From Candidatus Amarobacillus elongatus (GTDB taxonomy: Bacteria > Chloroflexota > Dehalococcoidia > Tepidiformales > Tepidiformaceae): DNA of 64,000 nt. Positions 54,468 through 63,351 of the stretch are shown here, one piece after another. Both the position numbers and the translations under genes were made by a program. Position 1 is the stretch's first letter; every line of letters starts with the position of its first letter. The DNA lies in contig JADJBX010000005.1 in NCBI GenBank assembly GCA_016703545.1, positions 248,001 to 312,000 of the forward strand, in the 5' to 3' direction. The notes beneath the pieces were generated by a model. It was not told where the DNA came from and made no database searches. It saw only the letters and a list, made by a program, of their open reading frames with translations.

Positions 54468-54601
54468 GGTGGCCCCGGAACGCTCGATCGCGAGCGAACA
54501 TTGCTGCGCCCGTCCCTTCCGGAACGAGCGTGCGTTCAACTTTGCCGGGGCGCCGGGAACGGCGCAAGGTCCGAATGGGTACGCGAGAGTACGATGATGG
54601 G

Positions 54602-55210
54602 GTGACAGGCGACATTCACGCGGCTTCGGCGGAGGCCTGGCGCACCCTCGCCGAGCGGCTCCCGAACTACGACCTCATCACGCCCGGGACGCCGGCGTTC
54701 GTGTGCCTCATGGGGGAGTGCCCCGTGCACTGCTGCAAGCGCTTCAGCGTGAGCCTCGGGGAGCGCGATCGGGACCGTCTCTCGGCCGTCCACGGGATCG
54801 CCCCGGACGCGTTCCTGGAAATGGTCGACGGGGAACCCCTGGCGATGCCGCTGGCGCAGCCGTTCCTGCTCGCGCGGCGCGAGGGCCAATGCGTCCTCCT
54901 CCGGGATGACCTGCTTTGCGGGGTCCACGAGGGCCGCCCGGATGCGTGCCGGCTGTACCCCCACTTCGTCCTGTTCTTCGAACGGGAGACGCTGCGGCCG
55001 AACCACGCGGACACGGCCGGCATGCGCACATCGCTCGCGGCGGCGCTCGCCGGGGAGATGGCGGCGGTGGATTACCTGCCGCTGCTCGTGCGGCACCGGG
55101 ACTGTCCCGGGTTCAGCGGCGCCCCGATCGCGGAGGGCGAATGGCGCGGGCTCCTCGCGGAGACGGCGCGCCTGCAGTATGCCGACGGGGAACCCGGGTG
55201 GCCGGAGTAG
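54602..55210 (+). CDS. YkgJ-family cysteine cluster protein
   Basis: 202 aa from GTG 54602, 6 nt behind TACGAT (leaderless). Cysteines in the pattern CLMGECPVHCCKRF and CGVHEGRPDACRLYP match the YkgJ-like cluster, thought to bind Zn or Fe. Upstream ATG 54575 is also in frame but has no conserved residues before the GTG. It lies 46 nt upstream of the EamA transporter. Role unknown. Confidence 0.82.
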   Translation: MTGDIHAASAEAWRTLAERLPNYDLITPGTPAFVCLMGECPVHCCKRFSVSLGERDRDRLSAVHGIAPDAFLEMVDGEPLAMPLAQPFLLARREGQCVLLRDDLLCGVHEGRPDACRLYPHFVLFFERETLRPNHADTAGMRTSLAAALAGEMAAVDYLPLLVRHRDCPGFSGAPIAEGEWRGLLAETARLQYADGEPGWPE

Positions 55211-55256
55211 GGCGAATGGCCGATGCGGGCGGCGGGCGCTCTGCTACCCTCCCCGA

Positions 55257-56179
55257 GTGAAGAGCACGCAACTCGCGGTCCTGCTCGCGCTGGCGGTGGT
55301 CTGGGGCGCGTCGTTCCTGTTCATCCGCGTGCTCATCAACGCGGGGGTGGAGCCGCTGGGGGTGAGCGCCGGGCGGACCGCGCTCGGGCTCGCGACATTG
55401 CTGCCGTTCGCGCTGCGGGCCCGGGGATCGTTCGCGCTGCCGCGCTCCACGTGGCTCGCGCTGGTTGTCCTTGGCGTGGCGAACTTCGCGCTGCCGTGGA
55501 CGCTCTTCAGCTTCGGCCAGCAGCACGTGCCGAGCGGCGTGGGGAGCATCGCGAACGCGGCGCAGCCGATCTGGGCCGCGATCTTCTCGACCATCGTGAT
55601 CCGTTCGGAGCGGCTGGGGCCACGGCGCATCGCCGGGCTGGTCCTCGGGTTCGCGGGCGTCCTGGTTCTGATGCGCGGGCGCGCGTCCGGCCTCGATCGC
55701 GACGCGCTGCAGGGCATCCCGCTCATGATCGCGGCGACGGCGCTCTACGGCGCGTCCTCGGTTTCGATTCGGCGGTGGCTGACGCACGTGCCGGTATTGC
55801 CGCTGACGGTCGCCCAGATCGGGACGGCCTCGCTGGCGCTCGTGCCCCTCGCGCTGGGGACAGGCGCGTACGACCACGCTTCTATTGGCGCGAAGGAGAT
55901 CGGCAGTGCGCTGGTGCTCGGCGGCGTGGGCTCCGGGGTGGCGGTGCTGCTGTACATGTGGCTGATCGGGCAGGTGGGGGCGGTCGCGGCCTCGGCGGTG
56001 ACGTACCTGATGCCGCCGATTGGCGTGTTCCTGGGGTGGCTCCTCCTCGATGAGCCGGTGGAAGCACCGATGATCGCGGGGCTGGTGCTGATCATCGCGG
56101 GCGTGGTGCTCGTCCAGCGCGTGACCCTGCGCAGGGCGACGGTGGCGGTGCCTGTCCGGCCCCCGCCGGCGGGGAATAG
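55257..56179 (+). CDS. EamA/DMT-type transporter (C-terminal frameshift likely)
   Basis: About 305 aa. Ten membrane helices in two EamA repeats, with GASFLFIRVLINAGVEPL in the first and MWLIGQVGAVAASAVTYL in the second. GTG 55257 is 6 nt behind TACCCT. The frame as read continues 131 codons further to 56573, over the next gene, with an unlikely Pro/Arg-rich tail. One base less in the C-run at 56160-56164 gives a stop at 56177-56179, which I take as the real end. Substrates of this family are metabolites or drugs; none is indicated here. Confidence 0.82.
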
Positions 56180-56241
56180 TCCGGCCTCGAAATCTGCTAC
56201 GCTCCGGGCATTACAACCGCCGCCCCGGGCGGCAGGAGCGC

Positions 56242-57428
56242 ATGCCGTTGGGCCGCCTTCCCCAGGTCCGTTCCGAGATCCAGGCGCTGACGCCTCGCGT
56301 GGTGGAAACGCGGCGGGAGTTCCACGCCTACCCGGAGCTCAGCTGGAAGGAAACGGAGACGCAGCGGCGCATCCTCGACCGGCTGCGGGCGATTCCCGGG
56401 CTCAGCGACATCCGCCCCATCGCGCTCACGGGGGCGACGGCGCTGCTGAAGGGCGGCAAGGGCGGCAAGACCGTCCTCTGGCGCGCGGACATCGACGCGC
56501 TCCCCATCCCGGAGCGATCGAGCGAGCCGTTCGTTTCGCGCAACGAGGGCGTGATGCACGCCTGCGGACATGACGCCCACATCGCCATCGCCCTCGGGCT
56601 CGTGGAGGCGCTTGCGGCGAAGCGCGAAAAGCTCAGTGGCTCCGTGCGGTTCGTCTTTCAGCCGGCCGAAGAGGCGGCGGGGGGCGCGCAGCGGTGCATC
56701 GAGGACGGCGTGCTGGACTCGCCGAAGGTGGACCGCGCGCTGGGGCTGCACATCAGCGCGGACATCCCCATCGGCATGGTGAACGTCGCCCCGGGACCGT
56801 TCTTCGCGGCGCCGACGGCGTTCAAGGCCGTGATCGAAGGGCGCGGCGGGCACGCGGCGGCACCGCACCAGTCCGTCGACGCCATCGTCGTGGCAGCGCA
56901 CGCGGTCGTGGCGCTGCAGACCGTCGTCAGCCGTTCGGTGGCGCCCCCGGATGCGGCGGTCCTGACCATCGGAAAGCTGCAGAGCGGGTTCCGCGGGAAC
57001 GTCATCGCCGAATCGGCGACCATGACCGGCACCATTCGCAGCTACGAAGACCGCGTGCGCGAACTGATGCTGCAGCGCGTGGAGCAGATCCTCGGCGGGG
57101 TCTGCGCGGCGTTCGGCGCGACCTACCGCTTTTCGCACAACACGAGCTGCCCTCCGCTGGTCAACGACCCCGGTGTGGCCGCGTTCGTGGTCGACCAGCG
57201 GCACGGCTGTTCGGTGCGGCGAACATCGTCGCGGCGCCGAGCATGGGCGCCGACGACATGGCCGACTTCCTGCGCGCGCGGCCGGGCTGTTACTTCTGGC
57301 TGGGGGCGCGCAACGAGGCGAAGGGCATCGCGGGCCGCCATCACGACCCGGGATTCGCGATCGACGAAGACGCGCTGCCGCTGGGCATGGAGCTGGGCAT
57401 GCGGCTAATCGAGGGGTCGCTTTCGTAG
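56242..57428 (+). CDS. M20-family amidohydrolase (frameshifted)
   Basis: About 395 aa. Peptidase-M20/aminoacylase-like. The metal-ligand motifs are ACGHDAHIAIALG and FQPAEEAAGGA. The dimerisation domain contains GRGGHAAAPHQSVDAI. The frame breaks near 57200; the rest (RLFGAANIVAAPSMGADDM and MELGMRLIEGS) continues in another frame to 57428. Relatives hydrolyse N-acyl amino acids, hippurate or indole-3-acetyl conjugates. It follows the EamA transporter, so amino-acid-conjugate uptake or export plus hydrolysis is possible. Confidence 0.86.
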
Positions 57429-57501
57429 CCGTCGCGAAGCTGCAACGCGCGGCGGGGAGTCGCACACCCGCCGGGACCCGCCCCGTTTCCACACTGGATG
57501 C

Positions 57502-57666
57502 ATGACTGACGAACAGGACCGCAAGACACGGCGCGCCGTGCCGGAGCCCGTCGAGCCCGAGGGCGCAAAGGGCAAGAACCACCCGTCGAAGTCGCCGCCG
57601 CCGGCGTTCGAATTCGACCCCGCGCGGACGGGCACGCCGACGGAGGGCGGACCGCCCGGCAGTTGA
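57502..57666 (+). CDS. Small Pro-rich protein (54 aa)
   Basis: 54 aa from ATG 57502 (MTDEQDRKTRRAVPEPV) with many Pro and charged residues, ending in GPPGS. CACACT lies 6 nt before the ATG, which would fit a leaderless start with a weak -10. No fold or family recognised. It sits between the M20 amidohydrolase and the Sua5 gene. Confidence 0.48.
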   Translation: MTDEQDRKTRRAVPEPVEPEGAKGKNHPSKSPPPAFEFDPARTGTPTEGGPPGS

Positions 57667-57705
57667 CCACGGCGGCGGCTATTCTGGGCGGCGAGGAAAA
57701 AGCCG

Positions 57706-58732
57706 CTGGACACGCGCGTTGCCGCCATCGACCCCGAGCACCCTGACGCGGACCTGCTGGCCGAGGCCGGGGAAGTGCTGCGCGCGGGCGGACTCGTCGC
57801 GTTCCCGACGGAGACGGTGTACGGGCTGGGCGGGAACGCGCTGGACGACGCGGCGGTGCGCCGGATCCTCGCGGCCAAGGAGCGGGCGAGCGACGACCCC
57901 CTGATAGTGCACATGGGCGCTGCCGCGGAGCTTCCCCGAGTGGCACGCGAAATCCCACCGCTGGCGCTGGTACTGGCGCGGGCGTTCTGGCCCGGCCCAC
58001 TGACGCTCGTCGTGCGGAAGCGCCCGGAGGTGCCGGCCAGCGCGACCGCGGGGTTCGACACCGTGGCGGTGCGCGTGCCGGCGCACCCCGTCGCCCTGGG
58101 GCTGATCCGCGCGGCGGGCGTGCCCATCGCGGCGCCGAGCGCGAACCGCTTCACGCGGACGAGCGCGACGACGGCACAGCACGTGCTGGAGGACCTGGGC
58201 GGGCGCATCGACATGGTGCTGGACGGCGGACCCACGGCGTTCGGGGTCGAATCCTCGGTCGTGGACGTGACGGGGGACGTGGTGCGGCTGCTGCGGCCGG
58301 GGGCGCTCACGCTGGAGGCGCTGGAGGCGGTGGTGGGACCGGTGGCCATCGGCCCGGGGAAGGAGCGGCCGGCATCGCCGGGGATGATGGCGCGGCACTA
58401 CGCGCCGCGAGCGCGGCTGGTGTACGTACGCAGCGGCGACCTGGCCAAACTCCGGGAGCGGGCGGCGGCGGCGGCGCAGGAAGGGCGCGCGGTCGCGGTG
58501 ATCGGCACGGGATGCGGACGAACGGGAGCTTCGTGGCGTGGCCGGGGTGCGCGTCGCGGTGCTGAGCGGGGAGGGCGACCTTGAGGGGTTCGCCGCCGGC
58601 CTCTTCGCGGCAATGAGAAAGCTCGACGCGGAAGGCGTCGAGCTTGTCTTCGTCCGCCGGCCCGGGACGGGGGGTCTCGCCCGGGCTATCGATGACCGCC
58701 TCCGCCGGGCGGCGGCGGAGATGGTGGAGTGA
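57706..58732 (+). CDS. L-threonylcarbamoyladenylate synthase (Sua5 type, frameshifted)
   Basis: About 342 aa. The YrdC domain (LVAFPTETVYGLGG, then FWPGPLTLVVRK and AAPSANRFTRTSAT) makes threonylcarbamoyl-AMP for the t6A modification of tRNAs; a Sua5 C-terminal domain follows (PGMMARHYAPRARLVYV). The frame breaks in the GGG at 58508-58510; continuing with DADERELRGV gives a sensible end at 58732. Start is uncertain: no ATG or GTG precedes the conserved start. CTG 57706 after GAGG fits best (reading LDTRVAAIDPEHP), and GTG 57775 is the first standard start but truncates the N-terminus. Confidence 0.82.
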
Positions 58733-58741
58733 GGGCGAAGG

Positions 58742-58906
58742 TCAGCGGTTGATCGCGTTGATCTCGCGCTCGACTTCCATGAGCTCGGTGAGCAGCCGCT
58801 CGCGGTAGGCCTCGAGCATCTGCAGTTCGGACGTGCGATCGGCGAAGGGGCGGGGGCCACGATCGCGGCGGATTTCTCGGAGTCCCATTGCGCTCATCGC
58901 TGCCAT
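58742..58906 (-). CDS. Small charged helical protein (54 aa)
   Basis: 54 aa from ATG 58906, with a strong GAGGAGG ribosome site 6-8 nt upstream. The N-terminus is MAAMSAMGLREIRRD, and a long amphipathic helix (LQMLEAYRERLLTELMEVE) forms the C-terminus, likely a coiled coil. The frame is open further upstream but has no site as good. No family recognised. It converges on the Sua5 gene with 9 nt between stops. Confidence 0.62.
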   Translation of the reverse strand: MAAMSAMGLREIRRDRGPRPFADRTSELQMLEAYRERLLTELMEVEREINAINR

Positions 58907-59212
58907 TTCGTTCCTCCTCTGTGCCTTCTGTACCCCGGTAGTCTCACCCCGTACGCGTTGCAGGGCGTCCATACCGGGAGTGGCAGTGCTTGCGATTTCG
59001 CGACGGGCATAGCCCATCTCGATATCTTCTACCGTGTGGTATAGGCCACGGGCGGTAACAGGACCGACAAGACCACCATTTGAGGGCCAACCGGAGGTTG
59101 GTAGCTCCCGTCCGGGTGAAATGCGGCCGTGAGCGCCACGGAGGGTTGTTGAGCCGTCCGACGCCGCCCGGGGAAGAGGATGGAGGCAGGGATTCGTCCC
59201 CGGAGGGAAGGC
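58907..59212. other. Intergenic region with hairpin-rich leader-like DNA
   Basis: A 306-bp gap between two divergently starting small genes. It contains a short inverted repeat near 59030-59060 (GTGTGGTATAGGCCAC) and several G-rich inverted repeats near 59080-59160. I could not match a riboswitch or small RNA family. It presumably carries the promoters and leaders of both small genes. Confidence 0.4.
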
Positions 59213-59371
59213 ATGCTGGAACCGCTCGCCGCGGCCTCGCTCGTGCAGCTGTTCTTCGTCGCCACCGTGGCGGGCGCCAAAGGCGACCGCGTTCCGCCCC
59301 TGATGCTCGTGCCCATGCTCGTGATGACGGGGGCGGCGAGCGCGGGTGCGCTGGCCCTGTTGCAACACTAA
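59213..59371 (+). CDS. Small membrane protein (52 aa)
   Basis: 52 aa from ATG 59213; GGAGG lies 6 nt before it. Two hydrophobic helices (about 6-24 and 32-49; the first LAAASLVQLFFVATVAG) and no other features. No family recognised. Start MLEPLAAA is preferred over an upstream in-frame start at 59180. Confidence 0.58.
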   Translation: MLEPLAAASLVQLFFVATVAGAKGDRVPPLMLVPMLVMTGAASAGALALLQH

Positions 59372-59454
59372 CCGCCCTGAGTTTTACGGACGTTTTGCAG
59401 TTTCAGGCCCGTTTCATGTACGTGGCGAAATGGTGTCAGTGGGATGATGACGGC

Positions 59455-59601
59455 ATGAACACACAAACCCTGTCCCGAGGGACGAAAGAAGCCCTGACGG
59501 TGGTGTGTGCGTGGTGCGGCACGTGCCTCAGCCGGGGCGGCCCGCAGATTTCGCACGGCATGTGCAAGTCCTGCGCGGCGAACTTCCTCAAGGCGAACTA
59601 G
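59455..59601 (+). CDS. Small zinc-finger-like protein (48 aa)
   Basis: 48 aa with CAWCGTCL and CKSCAANF, two CxxC pairs separated by 16 residues with ISHGM between, which fits a treble-clef or zinc-ribbon. ATG 59455 has GATGAT 6 nt upstream, fitting a leaderless start. The stop is followed by the convergent alcohol dehydrogenase. Similar tiny CWCG...SHGxC proteins occur widely in bacteria with unknown roles. Confidence 0.6.
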   Translation: MNTQTLSRGTKEALTVVCAWCGTCLSRGGPQISHGMCKSCAANFLKAN

Positions 59602-59650
59602 GTCCGGGCGTCCCCCCGGCCCTCCCTTCCCCCTGCTCGATCGACTCCCG

Positions 59651-60649
59651 TTACTCCATGACCAGGACGGCGGCGCCGGAGACCTGGCCCGCGGCGAGAC
59701 GCGCCAGTGCGTCGTTCGCTCCCGCGAGCGGGTGTGCCTCGATGCGCGTGCGCACGGGAATCTCCGCGGCCAGCGCGAGGAAGTCGCGCGCGTCCTCCCG
59801 CGTGAAGTTCGCGACGCTACGCAGGCTGCGCTCCCACCACAGGTCGCCGTAGTCGAATTGCGGGATGCGATCGAGGTGGATGGCGTTGATGGCGACGGCG
59901 GCGCCCCGCGCGAGCGAACGCAACGCGGCGATCACGACATCGCCCGAGGGTGCGAAGGTGATGGCGGCATCCAGTTCCACGGGCGGCCTGTCGGTATACC
60001 CGCCGGCCCAGGAGGCGCCGAGATCGCGCGCCGTCTGCTGCTCCCGCTCCGAACGCGTGCAGACGAACACGTCGCACCCCCAGTGCAGCGCGACCTGGAT
60101 GGCGCACAACGCCGAGGCGCCGAAGCCGAACAGCCCAAGCCGCCCGCCGGGTTGGATGCCCGAGACCCGCAACGACCGGTAGCCAATCACGCCGCCGCAG
60201 AGCAGGGGTGCGGCATCGAGGTCGCCGAAGCCGCCGGGGAGGCGGTGGGCGAAATCGGCGCGGACGGTCATGCGGGTGGCGTAGCCGCCGTCGCGGTCCC
60301 AGCCGGTGAAGGTCGCGTGCTCGCAGAGGTTCTCGCGGCCGGCGGCGCAGTGGCGGCAGGCTCCGCACGTGCTGGCCAGCCACGCCACGCCCGCGCGGTC
60401 CCCGGCGGACCAGCCTTCGACCCCGGCGCCGACGGCGGCCACGCGGCCCACGGCCTGGTGGCCGGGGATGAGCGGCAGGCGGCGGGCGGCGAGGTCGCCT
60501 TCCGCGAGCTGCAGGTCGGTCCGGCAGACGCCGCAGGCGCTGACGGCGAGCAGCAGCTCGCCGGGGCCCGGCGCCGGGTCGTCGCGTTCGATGAGGCGCA
60601 GCGGTGAGTGCGCGGCGGGGGCCGGCGAATCGAGGAGCATGGCGCGCAT
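59651..60649 (-). CDS. Zinc-dependent alcohol dehydrogenase
   Basis: 332 aa medium-chain dehydrogenase. The catalytic zinc site is in GVCRTDL with GHQAVG. The structural zinc site has four cysteines in CGACRHCAAGRENLC. A Rossmann motif is in LFGFGASALCAIQ. Layout matches the AdhA group (Zn, NADP or NAD). Start MRAMLLD at ATG 60649 with GGAGG 6 nt upstream; the frame extends 18 codons further with no conservation. Substrate unknown. Confidence 0.9.
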   Translation of the reverse strand: MRAMLLDSPAPAAHSPLRLIERDDPAPGPGELLLAVSACGVCRTDLQLAEGDLAARRLPLIPGHQAVGRVAAVGAGVEGWSAGDRAGVAWLASTCGACRHCAAGRENLCEHATFTGWDRDGGYATRMTVRADFAHRLPGGFGDLDAAPLLCGGVIGYRSLRVSGIQPGGRLGLFGFGASALCAIQVALHWGCDVFVCTRSEREQQTARDLGASWAGGYTDRPPVELDAAITFAPSGDVVIAALRSLARGAAVAINAIHLDRIPQFDYGDLWWERSLRSVANFTREDARDFLALAAEIPVRTRIEAHPLAGANDALARLAAGQVSGAAVLVME

Positions 60650-60789
60650 GGGGGCCTCCGGCAGTGGAGTGAAACGATTCAGCACCCGACAATGCTGCCG
60701 CACGACGAGCGCGACATCAGCGTACCGGGGGCGCGAATCTGCCGCGCGAACGGACCGGAGCTGGCGGGATCGCGCCGCGGGAGGGTTCC

Positions 60790-61662
60790 TTGGCCACCAT
60801 CGCTGACGTCATCGCGGCACTGCCGCTGCCACTCATCTGCGCCCCCATGACAGGCGTTTCCGGGCCCGAGCTGGCGGCCGCGGCCTGCGTTGCCGGCGTC
60901 GCCGGGTCGTTCCCCACCCGGAACTGCGAATCGATCGGGGAGCTGGACGAGTGGCTGGCGCGCATCCAGGCCGAGCGGGCGGCGGCGGCGAACGCCGGGG
61001 CGCGAGTGGGCCCGCTCGCGGTGAACCTCATCATTCGCGGCAACCGTCGCATCGCCGAGGACATCGACCAGATCGTGAAGCACGGCGTGGACTTCGTGAT
61101 CACGAGCGTCGGGTCACCGGTCGAGGTGGTGGCGCCGCTGCACGCGGCGGGGGTTTCGATCATCGCCGACGTGGCCTCGATGCATCACGGGATGCGAGCG
61201 CTGGAGGCGGGGGTCGATGGGCTTGTGCTGCTGACCGCGGGCGCGGGGGGCCACACGGGCTGGGCGAACGGCTTCGCCTTCGTGCGGGCGATGCGCGCCG
61301 AATACGCGGGGCCGCTGGTGATGGCCGGCGGCATCAGCGATGGAGCGGCCCTGTGGGCGGCGCGCGTGCTCGGCTGCGACCTCGGGTACATGGGGACGAA
61401 GTTCATCGCCACCACCGAAGCGCGAAGCTCGGAAGAGTACCGGCAGGCGCTCCTCACGAGCAGCATGGACGACGTCACGCTCGGCATTGCGCCGAACGGC
61501 ATCGCCGCGAGTTCGCTGCGGACGGGGCCGGGGAGCGCGGGCCACTCGGTCTCGGGCGTTCACGGCATCACGAGCGCGGCCGAGCTGGTGGAGACGACGC
61601 AGCGCGAGTGGGACGCGGCGATCCGTGACACGAGCGCGCTCGCGGCGAAGCTCCTGGGTTAG
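60790..61662 (+). CDS. Nitronate monooxygenase family protein
   Basis: 290 aa FMN-dependent TIM barrel. It starts with LPLPLICAPMTGVSGPELAAA and has the family motif LTAGAGGHTGWANGF and the phosphate-binding segment VMAGGISDGAAL. Related enzymes oxidise nitronates or act as 2-nitropropane dioxygenases or enoyl reductases. The TTG start follows GAGGG. Its stop overlaps that of the Mug-like gene by 4 nt, convergent. Confidence 0.88.
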   Translation: MATIADVIAALPLPLICAPMTGVSGPELAAAACVAGVAGSFPTRNCESIGELDEWLARIQAERAAAANAGARVGPLAVNLIIRGNRRIAEDIDQIVKHGVDFVITSVGSPVEVVAPLHAAGVSIIADVASMHHGMRALEAGVDGLVLLTAGAGGHTGWANGFAFVRAMRAEYAGPLVMAGGISDGAALWAARVLGCDLGYMGTKFIATTEARSSEEYRQALLTSSMDDVTLGIAPNGIAASSLRTGPGSAGHSVSGVHGITSAAELVETTQREWDAAIRDTSALAAKLLG

Positions 61663-62225
61663 CGTTCGAGCGCCGCGCGGAGGCGGTGCAACTCCTCCAG
61701 CCGCTCGCGGTGCCACTTGCTCGCGAGCCCGCTGGAGCTGGGGATGACCCAGGGGATGGTGCCCTCGCCGATCCGTTCGGGCTGGGCGCCGTAGGCCCGC
61801 GCCGCGAGCGCGCGCGGCGCGAGGCCGAGCGCGTGACGGCCAAAGTGCTGGTAGATGCCGCGGCCGCTGAAGACGGCGAACCGCGGGGCGTTCGCGCGCA
61901 GTTCGTCGTGGAGGCGGCGCGCGCCCTCGGCGATTTCGGGCGCGGTGAGCTCGCTCGCGCGCACAGTCGGGCGGCAGCAGAGGTCGGTGAAGCCGATCCC
62001 CGCGTCGTCCATGAGGAGCGCGTCATCGGCGGGGCCGACATCGCGGCCGGCGAGCCCGGAGGCGCTGAGTTGCCGCCAGAAGGTGTTGCCGGGGCGGGCG
62101 TAGTAGTGGCCCGCTTCCGCGGAGTAGACGGCGGGGTTGTAGCCGATGAAGACGAGGCGCAATCCCGGGCGGAGGTAGTGCGGGAGCGTGAGGCCGCTCG
62201 CGCACGGGTCCGCGGGCGAGCTCAC
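61659..62225 (-). CDS. Mismatch-specific (G:U/G:T) DNA glycosylase, Mug/TDG family
   Basis: 188 aa. Motif A is FIGYNPA with the active-site Asn, then AGHYYARPGNTFWRQL. The second motif is PSSSGLASKW. These match Mug and thymine-DNA glycosylase proteins, which remove U or T opposite G after deamination. Start overlaps the preceding gene by 4 nt. With udgX it is the second uracil/mismatch glycosylase in the window. Confidence 0.9.
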   Translation of the reverse strand: MSSPADPCASGLTLPHYLRPGLRLVFIGYNPAVYSAEAGHYYARPGNTFWRQLSASGLAGRDVGPADDALLMDDAGIGFTDLCCRPTVRASELTAPEIAEGARRLHDELRANAPRFAVFSGRGIYQHFGRHALGLAPRALAARAYGAQPERIGEGTIPWVIPSSSGLASKWHRERLEELHRLRAALER

Positions 62226-62743
62226 TTCTCGCGCTCCTCGAGATGGAAGCGGACCTTCGGCAGGCCGAGGTGCAGCACTTCCGGGACGGCGTCGCGACGG
62301 TCCGTGCCGGGGAAGCGGAGCACGACACGGCGCTCATCGCCGAGCGGCAGATCCAGGGAGGAATCGGGGACGGCCGGGTCCGGGGCAAGGGCGTCGAGGC
62401 GCGCGCCGGTGGTGAGCTCGAGCTCCCAATCGGAAGGCGCGAGCGGCCAGGCCTTTCGCGCGGTGATGTGCAGCACGGCTTCGAACTGGCCGGGGTACTC
62501 GCGGCCCTCGGCATCCGGGATGCGCTTGAGGGATTCGAGCGTGATGACCTTGCCGTCGTTGTCGTAGGTCTCGCCGATGAAAATGTCGGAGACGCCGAAG
62601 TAGTGGTCGAAGACGCGGGGCATGATGAACAGCGCGACGACGACGCCGGCGGCAATCCCGAGAACGGCGCCGAGTGCGAGGCAGCCGGTACGGCCGGCGG
62701 TCTCGGCCGGGTCCTTCACATCGAGGCGGCGGCGCTGCGTCAC
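62222..62743 (-). CDS. Single-pass membrane protein of unknown function
   Basis: 173 aa. One N-terminal membrane helix (LALGAVLGIAAGVVVALFIM) is followed by an outer beta-rich domain (IGETYDNDGKVITLESL to KVRFHLEE). GTG 62743 is 6 nt behind TACCAT (leaderless). It is translationally coupled to the mismatch glycosylase by a 4-nt overlap, but nothing in its sequence suggests a DNA role. No family recognised. Confidence 0.72.
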   Translation of the reverse strand: MTQRRRLDVKDPAETAGRTGCLALGAVLGIAAGVVVALFIMPRVFDHYFGVSDIFIGETYDNDGKVITLESLKRIPDAEGREYPGQFEAVLHITARKAWPLAPSDWELELTTGARLDALAPDPAVPDSSLDLPLGDERRVVLRFPGTDRRDAVPEVLHLGLPKVRFHLEEREK

Positions 62744-62779
62744 AGGACGATGGTAGCGCCGCCGGGGCTTTCGGTCGGG

Positions 62780-63253
62780 TCAGGCAGCACCCTCGGCACG
62801 GCCAGCGGCGGCGGGGCGATCGACGGGGCGCGGTGCGGGGTGGGTCAGGACGTCGACGTGGCGCAATTCGGTGCCGGAAAGGCGGGGGGCGCGGCGCAGG
62901 ACGGGCTGCAGCCATGCCTGCGCCTCGGCCACGGTATCGACGGCAAGGATGCCCTCGGCGGGGATGCGCGAGAAGCGCGCGATCCGCTCGGCGAGCCGGC
63001 GGCGAACGCCATCGCCCACGACGGCGAGCCGCATACCGTCGCGGTAGCGCGCGGCGATGGCGGCGGCGACGAGCACGGTGCCGCCCGGGCCGCGCTGAAG
63101 GCCGGCGGTATCGCAGCGAATGGCGAGGATGTGGCCGGCTTCGGCGAGGGTGAACGCCTGCGAGACGGCGCGCAGCGCCTCCGCGGTGGTCACCCGCCCG
63201 GAGAGCGCGACCAGGAGCTGGTTGGATTCGGCATCGACGCGGATCGAGTACAT
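62780..63253 (-). CDS. STAS/SpoIIAA-like domain protein
   Basis: 157 aa. The first 110 residues have the alternating strand-helix pattern of the STAS-like/SpoIIAA-like fold (YSIRVDAESNQLLVALSG, then IRCDTAGLQRGPGG and LAVVGDGVRRRLAE). The conserved Ser of phosphorylatable STAS proteins is not clear. The tail is Pro/Ala-rich. It lies 98 nt after the response-regulator-like gene. Fold assignment is tentative. Confidence 0.55.
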   Translation of the reverse strand: MYSIRVDAESNQLLVALSGRVTTAEALRAVSQAFTLAEAGHILAIRCDTAGLQRGPGGTVLVAAAIAARYRDGMRLAVVGDGVRRRLAERIARFSRIPAEGILAVDTVAEAQAWLQPVLRRAPRLSGTELRHVDVLTHPAPRPVDRPAAAGRAEGAA

Positions 63254-63351
63254 AGGCGGTCCCTTCCGGTTCCCGGCCAGTGTCGCCAGCGGGGGTGAGG
63301 GGTGCCGTCGGGGGAATCCTGATTTCGCGCGAGAAACCGCCCCAATGGGAT

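Noticed and set aside
58907..59212. A riboswitch or small RNA
   Set aside because: Several G-rich inverted repeats are present, but no recognised consensus was found. Left as an intergenic note.
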